A stretch of 5,168 nucleotides of DNA from NCBI GenBank assembly GCA_003650975.1, contig QMSU01000100.1, positions 1 through 5,168 of the forward strand. Reading direction: 5' to 3'. This document shows positions 1 through 5,168 of the stretch, piece by piece. Each line of letters begins with the position of its first letter. Position 1 is the first letter of the stretch. Position numbers and translations under genes: made by a program. The notes below the pieces were generated by a model, which saw only the letters and a list, made by a program, of their open reading frames with translations, searched no databases and was not told the DNA's origin. The stretch comes from Thermoplasmata archaeon. GTDB taxonomy: Archaea; Thermoplasmatota; E2; UBA202; JdFR-43.

Positions 1-1487
1 CCGAGAAGGATGAATTCCTGCAGGGTGAATGTATCCCCCGGCGCATTGTTCGCATACGCTTCCTGGGCGCCTGCAAACTCCTCCCGGAGAATATCCGTTT
101 CCTGATATGCCTCGAAAAAGGATGCCGCAAGAAGACCCGCGCCCCAGTGGGGGCCCTCCTCATCAACGCCGGTGAATGCAACGCGCGTGGCACCAACGGT
201 GGCGATGGCCCCGCCATACGGATGGCGGACAAATGACCAGGCGAAGCATGGGAACGTGGCATTGATTGGCATGGGAACACCATCCTCCCGCAAATCGGAG
301 GAATTGAAATCAAGTTTGGCGGTGAGGCATGCATCAAGAAATATGACCGGAAGTCTGTAGCCATTGAACAGTGCCGCAATATAGGGAATGAAATACCTGC
401 CGACCCATGTCTCGTTTTCGTCATCTATGGCATATGTTGCCCATCCGTAGGGAAATCCGTGGCCCGAATAATAGAGAAAGCCTGCCCCCTTTTCCAGTGC
501 CTTTTCAATTTCAACTGCATTGAGGTTTCCCTGGGAATACTGTATGCGGTAAAATGAAAAGCCCTTCATGATGTCTGCAACAAAATTGTTCATGAATTCG
601 CCCTCCACCACACCCCATCCGGGGAAGGTATCACCGCCCACCAGTATCATCCTTTTGAACCATTCCTCGCCGTACGCCTTGTTTTCATACTTGATTATCT
701 TTTCCACCGTATTTCTGACAATTCTTTCATTTTCACAGGCAAGTCTCCCCACATACACATCTGGATAGACATCAATGATATCGTTCTCCCCGAGGTCGCC
801 CTCATACACCTCGCCATACACGCCGTTGCCGTTGGTATCCCATGTAGAGAAAACAATGGTGCCGCCCTCATATCGATAGATATCTGCATAGTACAGGTCT
901 GTGGGGATGGCAAAGGTGACCAGCCGGTGACGGTCCTCCCATATGTGCACGGCATTTCTCATCGGGAGGCGATAGTAGCTCCCCACCAGCATGACATACT
1001 CTATTCCCCATTCTTCAATGGCATTTTTAATGAAATACTTGATTTTTTCCGCATCGTCTCTGCCCTGCACCGAAAAGTAGGTGCCGCCGTAAATCTCATT
1101 CAGGCCAACCACCATGGTCTGTATGCCATGGCTCTCTTTATGTTGCTGCAGCGGTGCGAGGGAATCCTTCCAGTCATCCGGTGCAATTATTATCAGGTCA
1201 TAGGCATCGTTTCCCGAAGAAAAGTAGTCATATGAAACGCTCCCGTTTTCATACATAATGACTGCTCTTTTTCCCTCACTGATGCCCACTCCTGCATAGT
1301 GCTCAACCTGTTCCGCAGAGATGAGAGGATGTTCTTCGCTGAGCCATCTCATTTCTGGAATATACGTGCTTTCATCCGCTGAACCAGATTCCTGAACGGC
1401 ATCAGTTGGATGATGAATACCGTAAGTTCCCGCAAAGGAAGATGAAAATGCAATCAACACGACCATCAGTGCCACAGACCATTTCAT
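1..1487 (-). CDS. Secreted gingipain-like cysteine peptidase (family C25), 3' end cut by window
   Basis: The frame is open from the ATG at 1487 to the window edge, giving 495 residues with no stop, so the C-terminus is missing. Residues 1-20 look like a signal peptide (MKWSV, then a hydrophobic stretch ending SSFAG), so the protein should be exported. The C25 peptidase fold starts near residue 96 (YDLIIIAPDDW). The family dyad is visible: His343 in YYSGHGFPYG and Cys387 in PVIFLDACLTA, the usual GHG and DAC settings. A WDTNGNG loop at 216-222 looks like a metal-binding turn, and PDVYVGRL is at 242-249. By family knowledge it should be a thiol endopeptidase acting outside the cell; the substrate is unknown. 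The start is supported by the TATA box 20 bases upstream and by the lack of a ribosome-binding site, so the mRNA is probably leaderless. It is a clear paralogue of the divergent gene starting at 1536. Anything beyond the peptidase domain lies outside the window. Confidence 0.9.
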   Translation of the reverse strand, partial: MKWSVALMVVLIAFSSSFAGTYGIHHPTDAVQESGSADESTYIPEMRWLSEEHPLISAEQVEHYAGVGISEGKRAVIMYENGSVSYDYFSSGNDAYDLIIIAPDDWKDSLAPLQQHKESHGIQTMVVGLNEIYGGTYFSVQGRDDAEKIKYFIKNAIEEWGIEYVMLVGSYYRLPMRNAVHIWEDRHRLVTFAIPTDLYYADIYRYEGGTIVFSTWDTNGNGVYGEVYEGDLGENDIIDVYPDVYVGRLACENERIVRNTVEKIIKYENKAYGEEWFKRMILVGGDTFPGWGVVEGEFMNNFVADIMKGFSFYRIQYSQGNLNAVEIEKALEKGAGFLYYSGHGFPYGWATYAIDDENETWVGRYFIPYIAALFNGYRLPVIFLDACLTAKLDFNSSDLREDGVPMPINATFPCFAWSFVRHPYGGAIATVGATRVAFTGVDEEGPHWGAGLLAASFFEAYQETDILREEFAGAQEAYANNAPGDTFTLQEFILL

Positions 1488-1507
1488 GGAGGTAAAATGG
1501 CCCAAAC

Positions 1508-1515
1508 TATATAAA
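1508..1515. promoter_or_regulatory. Shared TATA box of two divergent leaderless genes
   Basis: TATATAAA sits exactly in the middle of the 48-base gap between the divergent start codons at 1487 (minus) and 1536 (plus), with 20 bases on each side. An archaeal TATA box is centred about 25 bases before the transcription start, so both transcripts would begin at or next to their ATG. Read on the minus strand, the box is TTTATATA preceded by GTAAA, a good match to the TFB recognition element. On the plus strand the upstream bases (CCAAAC) match less well, so the minus direction may be stronger. Neither gene has a Shine-Dalgarno site. The positions are direct observation; bidirectional use is inference. 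Confidence 0.75.
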
Positions 1516-1535
1516 TTTACTTTTCAATTACATCT

Positions 1536-3950
1536 ATGAGATGGCTTGTCATACCGGTCATGCTTCTTTTTATTTTCCCATATATCGGTACAGCCCGCGA
1601 GCATGAAATTGAGATAACCCTTCCGCCGGGTGAGGTGAAAATGCTTGAATTTCCGCTGGGAACAAAAATCAGTTATGTGGAACCGGAACAGAAAGTGCAG
1701 TATCATATGGCAGCGGGCATAAAAAACGGGCACCTCCTTCTTTTCCTCACATTATTTTCTGAGAATGGCGCACGGGCGAGAATAGGATATGAACATCCCC
1801 CTGAAACGCCTGCAGCCATTGATGGCCACTGTTTCCTCATCATCACACCTGAAAGATGGGTCGAAAAACTGCAGCGGCTGGCATCTCACAAGGAACGGTT
1901 GGAGATAAACACCACCGTTGTCTCAGTGGACGACATCTATGCAGGCAGGTACTTTCCGTGTACCGGAAGAGATGAAGCAGAGATGATAAAATATTTCATA
2001 AAGGATGCTGTCGAACAGTGGGACATCGGATATGTGCTGCTCGTCGGGGGCAGAAAATACCTGAAGGAGGATTGGCTGCTGCCCGTGCGGTATTCATGGC
2101 TGAACGACCGCAGTTCCTCGTGGGAATACGAAAGAAGGTTCATCAGTGACCTGTACTTTGCTGACCTGTACAATGCCGACGGCTCCTTTTCCTCGTGGGA
2201 CACCAACGGCAACGGATATTTCGGGGAATTTGACCACGAGATATCCGGTCAGAAGCTGGCAGATGAGGTGGATTTGCTGCCCGATGTGTATCTTGGAAGA
2301 CTTCCGGTAAGAAGCGATGCGGAGCTGGAGCAGGTTATTGAGAATATCATCTCCTATGAAAACAATCCGGATGTGCGGTTCAACAACGTGGCCCTCTTCG
2401 GAGGTGATTTGTATCTCCACGACCCCTGGGACATTGCAGAGGGAGAATACCTGCTTGACAGTATTGCGGAGCATATGGAAGGATACCACATCACCAAGGC
2501 GTATGCATCCGATGGATTGTATGCACAAAAGATAAATGACATTATAAACGAGGGGGCAGGAAACCACCATCTGTGGGCAACTCATGCAAAGGATGATGAA
2601 AAATGGATTTACTACTATGAATGGAATGTCCTCCAGCTGAAAAACGATTACCTGCCGATAATCCTCACATCAGGTGCACGACTGGGGCAATTCAACGGAA
2701 CCCGTGAATGCTTCAACTGGTTCTGGGTTGCGCGAGGAAAGGCAGTTGCGAGTATTGGCCCCACAGGTCTCTGCTGGATAGGGCACGGAGAGAATGTGAC
2801 AGAGATGTTCCTCGGTAACCTGCACCTGCGATTGTGCGAGGAGATGGCGGGAAGAGGGCTTCTGGGAAATGCGTGGGGAAATGCAATAACAGGGTATCTG
2901 AATAATTTCTCATGGAGTGGCGTGGCAAAGGCATTTCACATGAAGGCGGCAGAGGAACTGAAGCTGTTCGGTGACCCAACTCTGAAGATAGGAGGGTATG
3001 AATCATCCGCTGGGTATATCCATCACACCCTTCATGTGGGGGGAGACGGCCCCGGCAATTACACGAAGATACAGGATGCCATCGGAAATGCCAGCGATGG
3101 CGACAGAATCATTGTTCATCCCGGGGTGTATGTTGAAAATTTATCCATAGATAAATCACTCACAATTACAGGTGAGGACGCAACAATAAAAACAGGCGGC
3201 ATCATACTGTGTTCCCCCGATATCACTATTAGGGGATTTGAGATAGAAGGATATGAGAAAAATGAGGGCATCATCTGCTACGGAAATCATGCCCTGATAA
3301 CGGAAAATGAAATCCATTCCTTTTCCACCGCCATCTGGATAGCGGGGGTCGGGTGCCGCATCACGGAAAACGTGATAGAAAACAATGAATGCGGGATATG
3401 GATAAACGGCACCGGCGAAACTGACATAGAGAATAACACACTCCATGATAACTGGTACGGTGTATGGGGTGAACATGCCACTGACGCAACAATCAGAGGA
3501 AACACCTTTTCCTACAATGCCTGGTATGCGGTGTGGATGGAAGGAGACAGCGGCAGCATTGCGGAAAACAATTTCTCGAAAAACTGGTACTCCATCTATT
3601 TATACAACTCACATCAGTTCAACATCTCGGGAAATGTGATTTTCCTGAATATTCACGGCCCCCAGTTTGTGAATTCAACTGATAATGTCATCGTCCATAA
3701 CCATATGGAAAAAAACGAACACTATGGGATATACTTTGGATGGCGAAGCACGGAAAATGCCATATCTGAAAACAATTTTATTGAGAACTCCCAGAACGCG
3801 CGGGATGATGCGGGCAACCAATGGGAGAGGAACTACTGGAGTGATTACCTTGGCCTGAAAATACCGCTTCTCTTTCTTTTTCATTTCCCGTATTTCATAC
3901 AAAAATGTTCCTTTGACTGGCATCCAAAACTCACTCCATATGCCCTGTGA
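1536..3950 (+). CDS. Predicted inactive C25 peptidase-like protein fused to a NosD/CASH beta-helix
   Basis: The protein has 804 residues. Residues 1-20 form a signal peptide (MRWLVIPVMLLFIFPYIGTA). Residues about 98-481 match the neighbouring C25 peptidase block by block: RDEAEMIKYFIK (145-156), WDTNGNG (221-227), PDVYLGRL (249-256), an ECFNW block, and LFGDP (477-481), typical of the end of C25 domains. The catalytic site is altered. His350 (WATHAKDD) can align with the catalytic His, but the segment PIILTSGARLG has Ala381 (or Gly380) where the active paralogue has DAC, so the nucleophile is missing. From about residue 499 a pectate-lyase-like beta-helix begins (GPGNYTKIQDAI, then repeated coils), ending in NYWSDY (766-771) and a 33-residue tail containing FDWHP. 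The likely role is binding or scaffolding at the cell surface rather than proteolysis; the ligand is unknown. The TATA box 20 bases before the ATG supports this start and a leaderless mRNA. Confidence 0.88.
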   Translation: MRWLVIPVMLLFIFPYIGTAREHEIEITLPPGEVKMLEFPLGTKISYVEPEQKVQYHMAAGIKNGHLLLFLTLFSENGARARIGYEHPPETPAAIDGHCFLIITPERWVEKLQRLASHKERLEINTTVVSVDDIYAGRYFPCTGRDEAEMIKYFIKDAVEQWDIGYVLLVGGRKYLKEDWLLPVRYSWLNDRSSSWEYERRFISDLYFADLYNADGSFSSWDTNGNGYFGEFDHEISGQKLADEVDLLPDVYLGRLPVRSDAELEQVIENIISYENNPDVRFNNVALFGGDLYLHDPWDIAEGEYLLDSIAEHMEGYHITKAYASDGLYAQKINDIINEGAGNHHLWATHAKDDEKWIYYYEWNVLQLKNDYLPIILTSGARLGQFNGTRECFNWFWVARGKAVASIGPTGLCWIGHGENVTEMFLGNLHLRLCEEMAGRGLLGNAWGNAITGYLNNFSWSGVAKAFHMKAAEELKLFGDPTLKIGGYESSAGYIHHTLHVGGDGPGNYTKIQDAIGNASDGDRIIVHPGVYVENLSIDKSLTITGEDATIKTGGIILCSPDITIRGFEIEGYEKNEGIICYGNHALITENEIHSFSTAIWIAGVGCRITENVIENNECGIWINGTGETDIENNTLHDNWYGVWGEHATDATIRGNTFSYNAWYAVWMEGDSGSIAENNFSKNWYSIYLYNSHQFNISGNVIFLNIHGPQFVNSTDNVIVHNHMEKNEHYGIYFGWRSTENAISENNFIENSQNARDDAGNQWERNYWSDYLGLKIPLLFLFHFPYFIQKCSFDWHPKLTPYAL
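3261..3788 (+). other. Beta-helix coils: eight tandem 21-24 residue repeats
   Basis: Residues 576-751 of the 804-residue protein can be laid out as successive coils of 21, 21, 22, 22, 22, 22, 22 and 24 residues. Most coils carry an aromatic or Ile/Trp strand near the start (GIWI, YGVW, YAVW, YSIY, YGIY) and an Asn-containing turn before a Phe/Ile/Leu strand (ENNTL, RGNTF, ENNFS, ENNFI). This is the periodicity of NosD/CASH right-handed beta-helices, which often bind or process polysaccharides. The DNA itself is not a near-identical repeat, so the coils are old. Trp and Tyr are frequent along one strand of the coils. Confidence 0.8.
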
Positions 3951-3993
3951 TATCCCCATTCCCATATTTCCCGGGAGCCCAGATAGGTAAAGA

Positions 3994-4001
3994 TATATAA
4001 A
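3994..4001 (+). promoter_or_regulatory. TATA box of the lsm gene
   Basis: TATATAAA is preceded by the purine-rich GGTAAAGA, a plausible TFB recognition element. It lies exactly 20 bases before the ATG at 4022, the same box and spacing as in the divergent promoter at 1508-1515. No ribosome-binding site precedes the ATG, so a leaderless transcript starting at or next to the start codon is likely. Confidence 0.75.
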
Positions 4002-4019
4002 AGGGATGTACATTCCCTT
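4001..4019. promoter_or_regulatory. Near-palindrome between TATA box and lsm start, possible operator
   Basis: AAGGGA-TGTACA-T-TCCCTT reads as 6-base arms (4001-4006 and 4014-4019) around a palindromic TGTACA core, with one unpaired T at 4013. It abuts the TATA box and ends two bases before the start codon, so a protein bound here would cover the initiation region and could block transcription. If the mRNA is leaderless, the element is not in the RNA, which favours a DNA-level operator. The symmetry is seen directly; the function is inference and no regulator is identified. Confidence 0.4.
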
Positions 4020-4021
4020 CT

Positions 4022-4237
4022 ATGGTGCTGCCCATTGACCTGCTGGAGGTGAGCAAAAATAGAGAGATTTCCCTGCTTCTCAAGGATGGGAGGGTGCTAA
4101 AAGGGAAACTTATTGGCCATGACCAGTATATGAACCTCGTGCTGGATGACGCCAGAGAGGAAAAGGAGGGGGAGGAACGAAGACTGGGCAAAATAGTGCT
4201 GCGTGGAAGCAACGTGGTGAGTATCGCACTTATTTAA
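4022..4237 (+). CDS. lsm: Archaeal Sm-like (Lsm) RNA-binding protein
   Basis: The 71-residue protein has the size and layout of a complete single-domain archaeal Lsm. Sm1 spans about residues 14-44, with the KDGRVLKGKLIG strand-turn-strand and YMNLVLDDA. Sm2 is LGKIVLRGSNVVSIAL (55-70), carrying the conserved Arg61-Gly62. The two motifs are joined by a short acidic/basic linker (REEKEGEERR). Family members form heptameric (sometimes hexameric) rings that bind U-rich RNA and act in RNA processing and stability in the cytoplasm. The RNA-contact residues Asn38 and Arg61 are present, but the His that stacks on uracil in many archaeal Lsm proteins (HMN) is Tyr36 here (YMN), as in eukaryotic SmE. 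It has its own TATA box and a possible operator. No ribosomal protein L37e gene follows, although that neighbour is common for archaeal lsm. Confidence 0.93.
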   Translation: MVLPIDLLEVSKNREISLLLKDGRVLKGKLIGHDQYMNLVLDDAREEKEGEERRLGKIVLRGSNVVSIALI

Positions 4238-4241
4238 GGAG

Positions 4242-4261
4242 TATGCATAAGTTTTTTAAGG
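4242..4261 (+). promoter_or_regulatory. Candidate AT-rich promoter of the Ca-repeat protein gene, or T-rich lsm terminator
   Basis: The 36-base gap after lsm holds TATGCATAA (4242-4250) and a run of six T (4252-4257) followed by AAG. TTTTTTAA is centred about 27 bases before a possible start at 4283, and CATAAG lies about 25 bases before the start at 4274, so either could act as a weak TATA box. The T run could also end the lsm transcript, since archaeal termination often uses U-tracts without a hairpin. Neither box is as good as those at 1508 and 3994, and co-transcription with lsm remains possible. Confidence 0.35.
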
Positions 4262-4273
4262 TTAGCATCAATT

Positions 4274-5032
4274 ATGTTTAGAATGAAGGACATAAAATCT
4301 GGAAGAAACCTGTTATTTTTATTCATGGCAATAATCATAATCATCATAGTCATCGTGGTGGCTCCCTTTGCCTACAAGAGCTGGAACGAAAACATTCTCA
4401 ATCCAACACATGACAAGGATGGCGACGGTGTTCCCGATGACAAAGACGCCTTCCCCAGCGATCCCAATGAGTGGAGAGACAGCGATGGCGATGGCATCGG
4501 AGATAATGCGGACAGTGACGACGATAATGACGGTGTTCTCGACGGACAGGATTACCTTCCATTCAACAATGCTGCAATAGAAGTGGAGATCAGCAGGATA
4601 CGGATAAAGGATTCTGTGCGGTGGCTGCGGCAAACGGCAGACATTTATGCAACCGTTACCATAGGAAATACTGAATACATTCTCCCAGAGGCGGGTGTGC
4701 AGGAACTCACCATAGACGAGGACACTACCGTCAACTGGAATTTAACCATCGATGTGGATGACAGCGTGGGATACCACAAGATAACAATAGCGCTCTATTA
4801 TCAGGATGTATTCAAGGATAAATCTCTGGACATAAACGGTGATGATGATAATAGAGAAACGGGTACGAATCTGAGTATAAATTACTACATTGGAAATAAG
4901 GTGGGACATCAATATCCTTCAGATAGCATGTACAAACTTTCGGATGGAAGCGATGATGGCAACGGGGGGATATTCGATGAAAAGGATGCAAGCATCTACT
5001 TCAGAATTGTGACCGTTGATGCCCAGGCATAG
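4274..5032 (+). CDS. Membrane-anchored protein with thrombospondin type-3-like Ca repeats and a beta-rich domain
   Basis: The protein has 252 residues from this ATG. A short basic N-terminus is followed by one hydrophobic segment (about 12-33, including a run of seven Ile), which reads as an uncleaved signal anchor with the rest outside the cell. Residues 47-93 carry Asp-rich repeats of thrombospondin type-3 style (DKDGDGVPDDKD, DSDGDGIGDNAD, DDDNDGVLDGQD), which bind calcium in known families. Residues about 100-250 are beta-strand-rich, with acidic loops such as DINGDDDN and SDGSDDGNGG; a C2-like sandwich is possible but not proven. Its function is unknown; a cell-surface structural or Ca-dependent role is inferred. 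The ATG at 4283 (MKDIKSG) is an equally possible start; neither has a Shine-Dalgarno site. The gene converges on purA, with 2 bases between the stop codons. Confidence 0.85.
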   Translation: MFRMKDIKSGRNLLFLFMAIIIIIIVIVVAPFAYKSWNENILNPTHDKDGDGVPDDKDAFPSDPNEWRDSDGDGIGDNADSDDDNDGVLDGQDYLPFNNAAIEVEISRIRIKDSVRWLRQTADIYATVTIGNTEYILPEAGVQELTIDEDTTVNWNLTIDVDDSVGYHKITIALYYQDVFKDKSLDINGDDDNRETGTNLSINYYIGNKVGHQYPSDSMYKLSDGSDDGNGGIFDEKDASIYFRIVTVDAQA

Positions 5033-5036
5033 CATC
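5018..5036. terminator. Weak inverted repeat across the convergent stop codons
   Basis: GATGC (5018-5022) and GCATC (5032-5036) can pair around a 9-base loop, and an alternative ATGC/GCAT stem lies inside. The repeat covers the end of the Ca-repeat gene and the stop of purA. On the plus side it is followed by moderately AT-rich sequence (CAAATCATTATTGTTTCG). A 5-base stem is short, so a shared bidirectional terminator is only a possibility. Confidence 0.2.
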
Positions 5037-5168
5037 AAATCATTATTGTTTCGTCTCTTGCAGGCCCCGTTGAAATAAGGGTTATCGGTGTGTTCAGTTG
5101 TTCTGAAATGTAATCGACGTATCTTTTTGCATTGCGCGGAAGGTCGTCATACCTTTTCTTTCCCCGCA
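5035..5168 (-). CDS. purA: Adenylosuccinate synthetase, C-terminal fragment
   Basis: The last 43 codons are in the window; the gene enters from the right edge and stops at TGA (5037-5035). The visible residues include YDDLPRNAKRYVDYI and end in LISTGPARDETIMI. This matches the conserved end of PurA (pattern: DLP-NA--Y---IE--...-P---IS-GP-R--TI). The full enzyme, usually about 340-430 residues depending on lineage, joins IMP and aspartate using GTP to make adenylosuccinate, the first committed step from IMP to AMP in the cytoplasm. The catalytic and GTP-binding parts lie outside the window. The assignment rests on this tail alone, but the motif is distinctive. It converges on the upstream Ca-repeat gene with a 2-base gap, so the two are unlikely to share regulation. 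Confidence 0.85.
   Translation of the reverse strand, partial: RGKKRYDDLPRNAKRYVDYISEQLNTPITLISTGPARDETIMI

Noticed and set aside
927..1235. 102-codon plus-strand frame opposite the C25 peptidase gene
   Set aside because: It is antisense to conserved C25 sequence and its product lacks any family features.
1479..1500. Inverted repeat CCATTT-N10-AAATGG around the start of the C25 peptidase gene
   Set aside because: The arms are only 6 bases, one of them lies in the coding start, and no matching element is seen at the other promoters.
1488..1514. GGAGGT followed closely by an ATG at 1497 on the plus strand
   Set aside because: The frame stops after five codons (TAA at 1512-1514) and overlaps the shared TATA box; the ribosome-site resemblance is chance.
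2094..2585. 163-codon open frame on the minus strand inside the 804-residue gene
   Set aside because: It lies opposite a well-supported peptidase-like domain, has no promoter, and its protein shows no recognisable domain; it is a shadow frame.
3969..3976. TCCCGGGA palindrome after the beta-helix gene, considered as a terminator stem
   Set aside because: It has no loop and no following T run, and the flanks do not extend the pairing.
3675..4013. 112-codon minus-strand frame over the 3' end of the beta-helix gene and the lsm promoter
   Set aside because: It runs across a clear TATA box and the conserved NYWSDY tail of the plus-strand gene, and its translation is unlike any known protein.
4243..4281. 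12-codon mini-ORF (MHKFFKVSINYV) between lsm and the next gene, with AAGGAG just ahead
   Set aside because: The purine run is only one base from the ATG, the genes here appear leaderless, and the frame overlaps the next gene's start with no sign of conservation.
4324..4363. Simple ATA/ATC-rich stretch, considered as a microsatellite
   Set aside because: It is explained by the Ile/Val run of the signal anchor and the units are irregular.

Overview
The window looks like a chromosomal segment of a euryarchaeal-type archaeon, possibly of the Thermoplasmata lineage. The visible reasons are an archaeal Sm-like (Lsm) gene, genes without Shine-Dalgarno sites, and near-identical TATATAAA boxes exactly 20 bases ahead of three start codons, which is the geometry of leaderless archaeal transcripts. 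The proteins also fit: gingipain-like C25 peptidases, a NosD/CASH beta-helix ending in NYWSDY, and a secreted Asp/Gly-rich calcium-repeat protein. The lineage is inference from gene style, not from a marker gene.

Layout. From 1487 down to the left edge, on the minus strand, runs a secreted C25 (gingipain family) cysteine peptidase. It is cut by the window and has both catalytic residues (His343, Cys387). Diverging from it, at 1536-3950 on the plus strand, is an 804-residue paralogue. Its peptidase-like domain keeps a candidate His350 but has no Cys at the nucleophile position, and it is fused to a right-handed beta-helix. The two start codons are 48 bases apart and a single TATATAAA box sits exactly midway.

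Next comes a 71-residue Lsm RNA-binding protein (4022-4237) with its own TATA box and a 19-base near-palindrome between box and start. It is followed by a membrane-anchored protein with thrombospondin type-3-like Ca-binding repeats and a beta-rich domain (4274-5032). At the right edge, convergent on the minus strand and only 2 bases away, is the C-terminus of adenylosuccinate synthetase (purA, 5035-5168).

How they fit together. The divergent pair is best read as a co-expressed cell-surface system, one competent protease and one predicted pseudoprotease/adhesin, driven from one shared promoter element. The Ca-repeat surface protein may belong to the same cell-envelope theme. Lsm and purA are housekeeping genes. 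No RNA genes, CRISPR arrays or insertion sequences are visible, and no gap between genes exceeds 75 bases.
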